64,000 nucleotides of DNA, from contig CAYONZ010000014.1 of assembly GCA_964405465.1 (NCBI GenBank), forward strand, positions 1 through 64,000. Reading direction: 5' to 3'. The position numbers and the translations under genes were made by a program. Positions 33,037 to 41,171 of this stretch are shown piece by piece. Under the pieces are notes generated by a model that was not told where the DNA came from, ran no database searches, and was given only the letters and a program-made list of their open reading frames with translations. How positions within the stretch are numbered: the first letter of the stretch is position 1; each line of letters begins with the position of its first letter. The DNA is from CAYONZ01 sp964405465. GTDB lineage: Bacteria > Bdellovibrionota > Bdellovibrionia > Bdellovibrionales > JAMPXM01.

Positions 33037-33681
33037 TCACCCATTAGGCAACTCACTTCGCAAGCTCTCAAGATATTGTTGCATCACCAAAACCCTTCGT
33101 TGCCCCTCTTCGATTCCCGCTCGAGTCTTTAGCGTCTCTGCCGTCTTAAATAGCTTTTTATAAAAATGATCAATAGTGAAGACCAAATCATCAGGCTCAC
33201 GCATGTCACAAAACGGATCTTTACCTGAGTAAAACGAGCGTTTCATCAACCCAGCTGTCGCGAAGCACCTGGCAATGCCAATGGCTCCCAAGCCATCTAA
33301 ACGATCTGCATCTTGAACAATTTTAGCTTCGATCGTGCGCACTTCAAGATTGGCACTAAAGCTATGCCCCTCGATGGCGTGAGCAATTTCGTCGTAAAAC
33401 TTTTTTGGGTAACCGATCGAGTTTAAAAACTCGATCGCCCCTTCGGCTGCAAGACGCGAAGCCTGACTGCGGAGCGGACTGTTTTTGGGAATGATCACAA
33501 AATCATGTAACCATGCCGCAGGCACCACCACTTCAAATTTTGCATCTTCAGCAGAACAAAGCTTCTTCGCTGTTTGGACCACACGTTGAAAATGCAAAAT
33601 ATCATGAGCCGGATCATCCAAGGTGGCAATGGTCGCGATTTTCGCAGCAAACTTTTTCTCCCACTCATTTAACTCTAACAT
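33037..33681 (-). CDS. HD-domain phosphohydrolase
   Basis: 214 residues with the HD superfamily ligands in order: H in HDILHFQRVV (near residue 24), the HD pair in AAWLHDFVII, H in AHAIEGHSFSA and D in IVQDADRLDGLGAIGIAR. This pattern fits the YedJ-like stand-alone HD proteins, predicted metal-dependent phosphohydrolases acting on nucleotides. The start codon abuts the stop of the VOC gene, so the two are one transcript. Substrate unknown. Confidence 0.92.
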   Translation of the reverse strand: MLELNEWEKKFAAKIATIATLDDPAHDILHFQRVVQTAKKLCSAEDAKFEVVVPAAWLHDFVIIPKNSPLRSQASRLAAEGAIEFLNSIGYPKKFYDEIAHAIEGHSFSANLEVRTIEAKIVQDADRLDGLGAIGIARCFATAGLMKRSFYSGKDPFCDMREPDDLVFTIDHFYKKLFKTAETLKTRAGIEEGQRRVLVMQQYLESLRSELPNG

Positions 33682-34074
33682 CTACATCTCCGAGCAAATT
33701 TCAACTAAGTACCCATTGCAATCACGCACATAACTCACCACCTGCCCCCAAGGCTTGGCAGTCGGAGCACTCAACGCAGTTGCACCTGCCTGCAGTGCCT
33801 TTCGAAAGGCACTCTCGACCTCCGCTGCCGATGGAACCACCAAACCGATTTCCGCACCAAAGGCGTTCTTTTGCAAAGAAACCTTTTGGTATTCAAAGCC
33901 ATGAGCCTCAGCCGTTTCATGCTGCACAAATCCAAGTTTTGATTCACCTGTACGCATCTCACCGTACTGTTTACTTTCATGTAAAAATCCGATTTGAAGC
34001 CCAAAAGCATTTTCGTAAAACTGCATAGTTCTCTCGACATCGTCGACGTATATTAAAATATAACCAAGTTTCAT
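33682..34074 (-). CDS. VOC (glyoxalase/bleomycin-resistance fold) protein
   Basis: 130 residues, a single vicinal-oxygen-chelate domain pair. It opens LGYILIYVDDVERTMQFYEN and closes GQVVSYVRDCNGYLVEICSE, where the final Glu is the usual metal ligand. Metal-site residues appear to be partly kept. Members include glyoxalases, dioxygenases and binding proteins; nothing in the sequence decides between them. It is upstream of and adjacent to the HD hydrolase gene. Confidence 0.9.
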   Translation of the reverse strand: MKLGYILIYVDDVERTMQFYENAFGLQIGFLHESKQYGEMRTGESKLGFVQHETAEAHGFEYQKVSLQKNAFGAEIGLVVPSAAEVESAFRKALQAGATALSAPTAKPWGQVVSYVRDCNGYLVEICSEM

Positions 34075-34260
34075 TTATCCTCCCAACAAGATGACCGCTC
34101 GAGCTCAGCCATCTCGTCTCGGCCAAGTCATAAGCCTTTACCCAGAACATGAAGGCGACTTCACTCCATTAACTAAAAATAGCTTGTCATTTAAGTTAAC
34201 AATTGTATCCTTGATTTCTCAAGGATCAATCTCCCAGTGCAACGGAACGGAGAATAAAAA

Positions 34261-34797
34261 TTGAACGCTTCTGCAGCCAATACTGAATCTAACGCCCGAA
34301 CTTCGAGCACAAGAAGACTTCTTTCTTCGCGCAGCACTGATTTGACTCGACGGATTTTCCCATGGAGCTATCTTGTTCTGTATGTATTCGTATTGGCGAT
34401 CTTCACTTTCGAAAGCTCAAATTCACCAAGACCAGACCGCCCACCCACAACATTTCTAATTGGTATTTTGCTCGTTGGTTTCTTGGGTTCAGTATACATA
34501 TTTAAGTGGTGCAAAAGACTAAAGCATGTTGCCCTTGATAGAGACCTATTGGTTGTTTCGGACTTTGCAAATTTTGAAGACGAACTTCGTCTTCGCCCCG
34601 ATGAAATAGAAAAGGTGGTCGAGCACCGCTGGCAAAAGGGCCATCCCATCACGATACATTTACGGTCCGTAACCAAATATGGCGACCAGATTCATTTTAT
34701 ACCCTACATGAGATTGGCATTCGTTTGGCAAAAACATCCAGCTGCAGAGGCAATCGAAGAATTCATGAAATCAAAGCAGACGTCCCATTCATTTTGA
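34261..34797 (+). CDS. Two-helix membrane protein of unknown function
   Basis: 178 residues from a TTG preceded by CGGAG. Two membrane segments are evident (YLVLYVFVLAIFTF and FLIGILLVGFLGSVYIF) with a basic, Ser/Thr-rich N-terminus. The cytoplasmic part (HVALDRDLLVVSDFANFEDE, EIEKVVEHRW, ITIHLRS) alternates strands much like small PH-like or YdbT-like membrane domains. No family is assigned. It stands alone, with 180-220 bases of empty sequence on either side. Confidence 0.65.
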   Translation: MNASAANTESNARTSSTRRLLSSRSTDLTRRIFPWSYLVLYVFVLAIFTFESSNSPRPDRPPTTFLIGILLVGFLGSVYIFKWCKRLKHVALDRDLLVVSDFANFEDELRLRPDEIEKVVEHRWQKGHPITIHLRSVTKYGDQIHFIPYMRLAFVWQKHPAAEAIEEFMKSKQTSHSF

Positions 34798-35020
34798 CTT
34801 GAGCAGAACTACAAAATCCATATCAAATCAAATCTGAAAACCGTTTACGAATTTCGGTTGATTTCTCGACAGCGGTGCACTTCTTGCCCAAACACCAGAA
34901 GAGTAAGAACACTCAAGAAAAACAGATACGCGGCCCACAATCAAACGATCCAATCAAACGACAGCAAAAACACCGACAACAAAAAAACAACTGAGCCGCG
35001 CCATTTGCAAATTGACCTGC

Positions 35021-35404
35021 TTACCTCGAGCAAGTCTCGCTGCCACTTGCCTCAGCCGAGTAAGATGGAACCATCACTCCTGTGCCAAACTGCGGGAGAT
35101 AAGATTTCGTAATCGTCAACTGACCAGAGCCACAGGCGATGTCGCCACCGATAAGCTTCACACCCTTAAATGTATAAGTGGTCAGGTCTTCGCCTTCTTC
35201 GATTTTGACCTGCTCCAAAATGCTCGTATATTTTTGGAATTCAGCAAGAGCAGGCGCCACACGCGGGCTCAAAAGAGCACTGGCCACATCAAGCGTCTGT
35301 TGCGACACCACAACCTCAGCGGCAGCTGCGGTATCGACCGCGCAAATACCAGCACCCACAGCAGTAAAGACAAGAGTTGCCAATGTCTGTTTCATTTTTT
35401 TCAT
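35021..35404 (-). CDS. Small exported protein of unknown function
   Basis: 127 residues from ATG 35404, preceded by AAAGGACG. The signal peptide (TLATLVFTAVGAGICAVDTAAAA) ends before AEVVVSQQ. The mature part has a helical section (DVASALLSPRVAPALAEFQK) and a strand section with two cysteines (GDIACGSGQL, SGSETCSR) that could form a disulfide. No family recognised. It is the last of three closely spaced genes for exported proteins on the minus strand. Confidence 0.68.
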   Translation of the reverse strand: MKKMKQTLATLVFTAVGAGICAVDTAAAAEVVVSQQTLDVASALLSPRVAPALAEFQKYTSILEQVKIEEGEDLTTYTFKGVKLIGGDIACGSGQLTITKSYLPQFGTGVMVPSYSAEASGSETCSR

Positions 35405-35427
35405 AGAACGTCCTTTCATTGTTTTGT

Positions 35428-36282
35428 TTATTTCAAGGGAATCAAATTTGTTTTCAAAATTTCTATATTTTTACTAATTCTTTGACGATCAATGTCTGTT
35501 GTCGCTTTAGCCATGAGTTTCTCTTGCTCTTCGATTTCTTTTTGTGAAAGCTCGATAGCCAATTGATCCATCGCAACTCGCCCTTCCCGAATTCCTTTTA
35601 CCAGTTGAGCCACACGCGCATGCTCTTCAGGAGTCACCTCACGCTCTCTTGACTTTCGTCGGACCTCAAGGATGCCATAGACAATGGCACCCGCAGATGA
35701 ACTCCACAACAAAGTTTTGGCTAGACGTGGAAAGCGTACTGCGAACTTTGTAAAGAGCGCCCTCGAAAATCGCACCCCGGTCAACATCAGCATCAAGCTC
35801 GGCACCTTTCCCGCAACATCGGCCGAAAGCATCGAGATCACGAAATCTCGTTTCAGGTCAGGGCGATCCGGATAACACCTGGAGAGTGCCAGCTCAAACC
35901 CTGCGCTCTGCAAACGATCGTAAGTGTAATCACCTACCAGGTTATGTTGACGATAGTTGGCTGTCAAAACCTCAAGCTCATGCTCTGATGCCGCGAAATC
36001 TAAACCCAGGCGCGGGGTCGAAGTGTTTTTGTTTACAAATGCTGAGCCCAAGGTCAGCGAAAAAAATTCGCCGGCCGAGATCCAAAAAGCTTGCTTGGTG
36101 TTTCTATTAAAAAAGGTTCCCAAAAGAGACTGACTCTCATTGCAAATTTTCTCAGTCTCAAAATAGATCTGTTGATCGCGAAGACCAAGGGCGAGACTTG
36201 GCGAATCAACCACCTTGCCCCAAGTGCTCGCCGAAGCAAGCACCGCACTCAACATCATAACACTGACCATCAGGCCTCTCAT
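35428..36282 (-). CDS. Exported protein with internal hydrophobic segments
   Basis: 284 residues with a signal peptide (LMVSVMMLSAVLASASTWG). The middle carries hydrophobic helices (VPSLMLMLTGVRFSRALFT and LLWSSSAGAIVYGILEVRR), and the C-terminus is a long charged helix (KEIEEQEKLMAKATTDIDRQ) of coiled-coil type. Two cysteines early on (KICNES, SRCYPD). No known domain. It lies between two other exported-protein genes, four bases after the upstream one and 23 before the next, so all three should be co-expressed. Confidence 0.68.
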   Translation of the reverse strand: MRGLMVSVMMLSAVLASASTWGKVVDSPSLALGLRDQQIYFETEKICNESQSLLGTFFNRNTKQAFWISAGEFFSLTLGSAFVNKNTSTPRLGLDFAASEHELEVLTANYRQHNLVGDYTYDRLQSAGFELALSRCYPDRPDLKRDFVISMLSADVAGKVPSLMLMLTGVRFSRALFTKFAVRFPRLAKTLLWSSSAGAIVYGILEVRRKSREREVTPEEHARVAQLVKGIREGRVAMDQLAIELSQKEIEEQEKLMAKATTDIDRQRISKNIEILKTNLIPLK

Positions 36283-36286
36283 GGAT

Positions 36287-37120
36287 TTATCTCTGCTCTT
36301 GAACCGCTAGAATCTTTGCGATTTTCTCTTCAACCGCCTTCAGCTCTTCTTGCTCTTTGGTTACTTGGACCAAAAATTCACGAGCCTCATTTACTGACAT
36401 GGACAGCGATGGCATATTCATGGTCTGAAATGCTATGTGAGAAAGTGAACCCAGCATCATCGCAGCCACTCCAACCATTGCTCCGCCTTCTCTAGAAAAT
36501 TTAGCAAGGCCCGCACCAGCAACCAAAACGGCCATTACACCAGTGTTTGCAAAAGAGACCCCTGTCATTCCAGGGTTGCCCAATTCTTTTGCCATTTTTG
36601 TCAAATCAACCGCGAGCGCGTTATTTACCGTCACCAACGAGTTGTACAGTGAACGCAATTGTTGATCAGGTGATGCCATGACTTGATCACTCAAACAACG
36701 GCCATGCCGTATATCTGAATCCAAATCATTGACAGCCATAGAGACCTGTTTGGCAAGAGCCGAGTAGAAGTCGAAATTTTGTTTACTCAAATAGAGAGAG
36801 TATCCTGTCAAACCAACATCCGCAGACGCAATAAACGCCGGACCCATATTCAATTTGCCGTCTTGCATGAAGTTTGCGCCCCAAAAAAGTAACGAGACGA
36901 CACCATTGATTGCAGTTGTCGTACCATTGAATTTAGCCTGTTCCATCTGTCTTTGCACCGATTCCACTTCCGCGTTCATTGCAATGAGCCTTTGGCGCTC
37001 TAGTACACATTGGCCTCCAGCTGCTTTTTCTGCGGCGGAGGCAACCGAAGGAAATGAAATCGAACCCAAGGTTGCAGCCACAGTGACAACTGACATCAAA
37101 CTCATTACACACTTTTTCAT
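36287..37120 (-). CDS. Exported protein with coiled-coil ends and central hydrophobic helices
   Basis: 277 residues. A signal peptide (SLMSVVTVAATLGSISFPSVASA) is followed by a heptad-like helix (ERQRLIAMNAEVESVQRQME), a central region with Gly/Ala-rich hydrophobic stretches (GVVSLLFWGANF, NTGVMAVLVAGAGLAKF, AMVGVAAMMLGSLSHIAF) and a C-terminal charged helix (VTKEQEELKAVEEKIAKI). The layout parallels the next gene, which suggests the two proteins work together at a membrane. First gene of the three-gene operon; the 486-base gap upstream probably holds its promoter. Confidence 0.68.
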   Translation of the reverse strand: MKKCVMSLMSVVTVAATLGSISFPSVASAAEKAAGGQCVLERQRLIAMNAEVESVQRQMEQAKFNGTTTAINGVVSLLFWGANFMQDGKLNMGPAFIASADVGLTGYSLYLSKQNFDFYSALAKQVSMAVNDLDSDIRHGRCLSDQVMASPDQQLRSLYNSLVTVNNALAVDLTKMAKELGNPGMTGVSFANTGVMAVLVAGAGLAKFSREGGAMVGVAAMMLGSLSHIAFQTMNMPSLSMSVNEAREFLVQVTKEQEELKAVEEKIAKILAVQEQR

Positions 37121-37307
37121 ATATCTCCTAACATGGTTTATCGTTGAGGTTAAATTTGGGGGTTAACTTTGGAGCGAGGCCGGTTCTCCCCTAAAACTGT
37201 AAGACTTCAATTTGTAAGCAGCAGTTTAACAGCAAAAGCCATGATCGGCGATGACCAGAGATTAGACAGATAAAATAAACATTGTTTAGTGTTGATCCGT
37301 CTTTCCT

Positions 37308-37330
37308 AAAGGCCATCAAAGATGGCCTTT
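37308..37330. terminator. Perfect nine-pair hairpin
   Basis: AAAGGCCAT (37308-37316) and ATGGCCTTT (37322-37330) pair around CAAAG. It lies 12 bases beyond the stop of the small minus-strand ORF at 37343. No long T-run follows on either side. Confidence 0.5.
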
Positions 37331-37342
37331 AGTTTCTAGTGG

Positions 37343-37543
37343 TCAATTGCGCGAGGCTAAAGGTTGGAGTTTGAAAAGTGCAAGCCCGTGCAAAGAAGAG
37401 TATGTGGGGAGCATAGAGAGCAGGCTATTCAAGGTCCCACGGAGCTGTTCGGGATCAAGTCCAAAACCGAGATCAGTTATTCGCGTAATTTCAAATGAGC
37501 GTAAATCAAGACGTATAGTTGGCACACCAGGATGAACTCTCAT
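37343..37543 (-). CDS. Small hypothetical protein or gene remnant
   Basis: A 66-residue frame in an otherwise empty 486-base gap. Codon choice and composition look protein-like (DLRSFEITRITDLGFGLDPE, then LRGTLNSLLSMLP). AGGGAG precedes the ATG, though at very short spacing, and a hairpin follows the stop. It has no signal peptide and no recognised domain. It could be a real small protein or the surviving end of a larger gene. The remainder of 37121-37606 shows nothing else. Confidence 0.35.
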   Translation of the reverse strand: MRVHPGVPTIRLDLRSFEITRITDLGFGLDPEQLRGTLNSLLSMLPTYSSLHGLALFKLQPLASRN

Positions 37544-37606
37544 TCTCCCTGGGGACGTGAGCCAAAAGCTGCCACACGCCTTAAATAGATTTTATTTTAT
37601 AGGTTT

Positions 37607-38071
37607 CTATTTTCTAGTGGTCCACTGCAACTTGCAGTTCACTAGCGCGATCGGCGTGACCATAATGGAGGCTTTTCCACCAAAAATACCACCAGTTACT
37701 ACGGGAGAATATCCTAGAGTTCCTGACACCGAAACTTCTTTGTCGACTGCCACATCTGCATTCAAAATGATCTGATAGCTCGCATCGTCTCTTCGCCCAT
37801 TAAAAATCGCCACCATAGGCTGAGCATATGTGTAAGGATCGAAATCAACATTGAGTTTTCGAGCTGCGGTCGTTTCGGTATTCGGAATTTTCGCACTCAC
37901 TTTCGGGACGCCATTTTCGTCTAAACCTTGAAGAAGTTCTATTTTCACTGAGGGTCCAGAGCAATTTAGCTTTGAAAGTATCGGGTTCGGCTTACCGTCC
38001 ATTCTTGTGTAGGCAAAAGACTTTACGGATCCAAAAAAAAGTAAAACAGTTAAAAAAGAAATGCGCGCCAT
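37607..38071 (-). CDS. Small exported protein of unknown function
   Basis: 154 residues from ATG 38071, chosen because TAGGAG lies ahead of it; the frame extends to 38095. The signal peptide (ISFLTVLLFFGSVKSFA) is followed by a beta-rich chain (VKIELLQGLDENGVPKVSAK, ADVAVDKEVSVSGTLGY) with two cysteines far apart (KLNCSG near the start, VNCKLQW at the end) that may form a disulfide. It resembles small periplasmic beta-sandwich proteins. No family recognised. Confidence 0.68.
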   Translation of the reverse strand: MARISFLTVLLFFGSVKSFAYTRMDGKPNPILSKLNCSGPSVKIELLQGLDENGVPKVSAKIPNTETTAARKLNVDFDPYTYAQPMVAIFNGRRDDASYQIILNADVAVDKEVSVSGTLGYSPVVTGGIFGGKASIMVTPIALVNCKLQWTTRK

Positions 38072-38354
38072 AATTAACACTCCTATAGGTTTCATTTTAA
38101 AAATTCAGCAGCGGTTGAGGTCAGATGCTACCTCCAACCGCAAACATCAAATGCAATTTGTGCAACTTCCAGATACCATTCATAATCTATTTAGTTACCA
38201 CTTAAATACTGCGACTCCCCCAAATAAACAATGTGTATTTATAGGCTCGAAACATCTTGAGGCACGGCCTTGCACAATTTATATCTCTTGTTCAATAATT
38301 AAACACTTCCGTTTGCCGAACCACCAGACCCGATGGGCAGCTCTCTTGGCCTTC

Positions 38355-39416
38355 TTACTGGCGAAGCTCAGTCTGGGAACACATCGCTTGTGGTTGGGAA
38401 AAGAACCGACTGATGTTCTCTCGAGCTTGTTCGTATGTTTGTGCCAGACTGACAAGTGAGTAGAGCTGTTGGCCAAACATCAACCAACATCCAGAGGTGC
38501 GTACAAAAAACTTCAACTTACGCAAACCTAACGGTTCTTGAAAATACTGCTCCATGAAATCAACCAAACGCAAAAGTGCGCGACCAAATTCACGCCCTTC
38601 CTCTTCTGGAGATCTAGGCGCAAACTCGCCCTCACGACCAGAAGGCGCAGGCCATCCCCACTGTTCACCCAATTGCCACAATAGCCATGGACGCGCGGTG
38701 AGTGCCCGTCCCACCATGACCATGTCAGCACCCGTTTCAAGTAGCATTCTCTGCGCATCTTCAGCGGTCTGCACATCGCCATTACCAATTAAACCGATAG
38801 AAATTTTCGCTCGCACCTCAGAAATCTGTGACCAATCAGCCCGGCCTCGGCGCTTTTGTTCGGCTGTTCGCGGATGCAAACAAAGCCACGCGGCACCTTC
38901 CTCTTCAAGCCCTCGCACGAAATCAAATAGAAATTGTTTATCGCCTTGAGGCCCTGCACGCAACTTTACTGACACTGGTAGCTTAGTATTTCGCACAGTC
39001 ATAGCCACCACATCACGGGCGTAATTTGCGTCCCCCATAAGCGCAACACCATAATTATGTTGCAAAGCTTTGCGCACTGGACACCCCATATTGATATCAA
39101 TGCCACTCGCGCCCCACTCTTCAAGACGGCGAACAGAATCACGAATATAGCTCTCTTCATTTCCCAAAATCTGCGGCACCAGTTGGGTTTCGATCGCTGA
39201 TCGCAAAGTTTCTGGTGTGGTCATTAAATTTTCATTCGGAAGGCGGCGGCTATTGAGCATCTCTGTTGGCCAAATGGTACGCGCTCCCTGAGGTAAATAC
39301 TCGCGCACGAGCAGTCGAAACGCGACATGAGTCAACCCCACCATGGGCGCCAAACAAATCGGAAAATTCACTTCGTTATTAAGAATTGGCCTAGTCAGAC
39401 CGACATTGTGATTCAC
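38355..39416 (-). CDS. tRNA-dihydrouridine synthase (DusB-like)
   Basis: 353 residues. The FMN/tRNA landmarks of the Dus family are present: CLAPMVGLTHVAFRLL, QILGNEESYI, IDINMGCPVRKALQHNYGVA with the catalytic Cys, VSVKLRAGPQ, LHPRTAEQKRRGRADW, IGNGDVQTAEDA and MVGRALTARPWL. The DINMGCP and PRTAEQ segments are nearer to DusB than to DusC, whose clear homologue lies at 27585, so this organism has at least two Dus enzymes. Which uridine it modifies is not readable. It is divergent from purK, with only 44 bases between the starts. Confidence 0.9.
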   Translation of the reverse strand: MNHNVGLTRPILNNEVNFPICLAPMVGLTHVAFRLLVREYLPQGARTIWPTEMLNSRRLPNENLMTTPETLRSAIETQLVPQILGNEESYIRDSVRRLEEWGASGIDINMGCPVRKALQHNYGVALMGDANYARDVVAMTVRNTKLPVSVKLRAGPQGDKQFLFDFVRGLEEEGAAWLCLHPRTAEQKRRGRADWSQISEVRAKISIGLIGNGDVQTAEDAQRMLLETGADMVMVGRALTARPWLLWQLGEQWGWPAPSGREGEFAPRSPEEEGREFGRALLRLVDFMEQYFQEPLGLRKLKFFVRTSGCWLMFGQQLYSLVSLAQTYEQARENISRFFSQPQAMCSQTELRQ

Positions 39417-39460
39417 GCTTCACTCTTGACCCACCCCTGCAAAGATGTCAAAGATTATAC

Positions 39461-40585
39461 ATGCCGAAAAGCTCAATGCCGTGCCTGGGTATCTTAGGTG
39501 GTGGTCAACTCGCAAGAATGCTCGCTCTTAAAGCCCATGAGATGGGCGTGCCTGTTCGAGTCTTCTGCCAATCTGAAAATGAACCCGCGGCCCTGGTCAC
39601 CGCCAAACCATTTATTGGGCAACTCGATTCTGCCACTGATCTCAAAGAATTTCTCAAATCAGTCGATGTGGCCACTTTTGAAAGTGAATTTTTGAATGCC
39701 GAGTTATTGGCATCTCTTTCGCGCGAATTGAAAATTCCGATCTACCCAGACCCCAAACACATGGGCCAACTGCAAGATCGCCTCACGCAAAAACTCTTAC
39801 TACTCGAAAACAAGATACCCACAGCACGTTTTTTAGAAGTTCGAAATTTTGCGGACCTCCTTGAGGCCTGGGACGAGTTTCACAAACAAGGTCTTGTGCT
39901 AAAAAAACGACGTTTCGGTTATGATGGCTATGGAACCTATATCGTCAAAAATTTTTCTGAATTGCTCGACTTAGAGGCCACCATCGAAAAAGAGCGTTTC
40001 GGATTCATTGCGGAAGAATTCGTTTCCTTCAAACGTGAACTCGCTGTCATGGTCACACGAAATCGAAATCACGAAATCACTGTGCTGCCGTTTGTTGAGT
40101 CCTTGCAAAAGAACTCGAAGTGTTTTTGGGTGAAAGGACCAATCAACAAACCAGAATTCAAGAAAATAGGCAAACGGCTCAAGAGTTTTCTCGAAGACAT
40201 TAAATATGTCGGAATTATGGGTATCGAGTTTTTTGATACCAGTGACGGTTTGATTGTAAATGAAATCGCACCTCGTGTGCACAATTCAGGTCACTACTCA
40301 CTCGATGCTTTGACTGAGGATCAATTCACTCTGCATATCAAAGCTGTGCTTGGCTTCAAGTCTGCAAAAGTCAAATTACTCAGCCCGGGATTTGCGATGG
40401 TGAATTTGCTGGGGACAAGCACGCTAGCACCAATTTGGCAGTTGCCTGCAGAGGTGAAGCTCCATTGGTATGGCAAATCCGAAAATCGTAGGGGCCGCAA
40501 AATGGGACATTATAATATCTTAGACAAAAACCCGAATACGGCCCTCAAACGAGGACTCGCAGCACTTAAAAATTTTCAACTTTGA
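39461..40585 (+). CDS. purK: N5-carboxyaminoimidazole ribonucleotide synthase
   Basis: ATP-grasp enzyme that carboxylates AIR to N5-CAIR in purine synthesis. The 374-residue protein opens CLGILGGGQLARMLALKAHE and continues with VATFESEFLNAELL, the ATP-grasp stretch LKKRRFGYDGYGTYIVK, FIAEEFVSFKRELAVMV and the metal-site end NEIAPRVHNSGHYS. ATG 39461 and 39476 are both possible; no ribosome site is seen, so the mRNA leader may be very short. It overlaps the purE reading frame region, giving a purKE operon, in the reverse of the common purEK order. Confidence 0.95.
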   Translation: MPKSSMPCLGILGGGQLARMLALKAHEMGVPVRVFCQSENEPAALVTAKPFIGQLDSATDLKEFLKSVDVATFESEFLNAELLASLSRELKIPIYPDPKHMGQLQDRLTQKLLLLENKIPTARFLEVRNFADLLEAWDEFHKQGLVLKKRRFGYDGYGTYIVKNFSELLDLEATIEKERFGFIAEEFVSFKRELAVMVTRNRNHEITVLPFVESLQKNSKCFWVKGPINKPEFKKIGKRLKSFLEDIKYVGIMGIEFFDTSDGLIVNEIAPRVHNSGHYSLDALTEDQFTLHIKAVLGFKSAKVKLLSPGFAMVNLLGTSTLAPIWQLPAEVKLHWYGKSENRRGRKMGHYNILDKNPNTALKRGLAALKNFQL

Positions 40586-40614
40586 TTCAACTTCGGTTCA
40601 ACGGGAGATCAGTC

Positions 40615-41160
40615 ATGAAAAAAAAATCAGTCCGTCCTCTTGTCGCATTGATCATGGGAAGTGAATCCGACTGGCCTGTCATGCAAGATGCATCGAAGGT
40701 CTTAAAAGATTTCGGAATCGCCTACGAAGTTGAGATTGTGTCGGCTCATCGCACGCCAGAAAAAATGGTCGCCTTCGCTCAAGAAGCAGCTCAACGTGGC
40801 CTTAAAGTGATCATCGCCGGCGCAGGTGGGGCCGCCCATTTACCTGGAATGGTTGCTTCTCTTACTACCCTGCCCGTCGTGGGTGTGCCAGTGCAAATTG
40901 GATCACTCAAAGGTCTCGATGCTCTTTTGTCGATCGCGCAAATGCCTAAAGGAGTTCCTGTTGCCACCATGGCTGTAGACAACTCATTCAATGCCGGATT
41001 GTTCGCGGTTCGCTTACTTGCAATTTCCGACATGAATCTAGCCAATAAACTTTCCACATTTCAGGTGCTACAAAAAAACAAAGTGGCAGCTATGAACAAA
41101 AAACTGCACCGCAGATCGAATGTCAAAACTCGATCTAAATCGACACGAACTTCCAAATAA
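40615..41160 (+). CDS. purE: N5-carboxyaminoimidazole ribonucleotide mutase
   Basis: Isomerises N5-CAIR to CAIR, the step after PurK. 181 residues from ATG 40615, preceded by GGGAG. Class I PurE features: IMGSESDWPVMQDASKVL, the active-site VSAHRTPEKM, IAGAGGAAHLPGMVAS, and VGVPVQIGSLKGLDALLSI. A basic C-terminal extension (NKKLHRRSNVKTRSKSTRT) is longer than in most homologues. Downstream it converges on the histidine kinase gene with 11 bases between the stops. Confidence 0.96.
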   Translation: MKKKSVRPLVALIMGSESDWPVMQDASKVLKDFGIAYEVEIVSAHRTPEKMVAFAQEAAQRGLKVIIAGAGGAAHLPGMVASLTTLPVVGVPVQIGSLKGLDALLSIAQMPKGVPVATMAVDNSFNAGLFAVRLLAISDMNLANKLSTFQVLQKNKVAAMNKKLHRRSNVKTRSKSTRTSK

Positions 41161-41171
41161 ATATTTATTAT

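Noticed and set aside
33513..34028. 171-codon plus frame opposite the HD and VOC genes
   Set aside because: Antisense to two clear domain proteins; His/Pro-rich shadow translation.
37347..37535. 62-codon plus frame opposite the small minus ORF
   Set aside because: Composition is Ser/Arg-rich and the minus frame reads as more protein-like, with a hairpin at its end.
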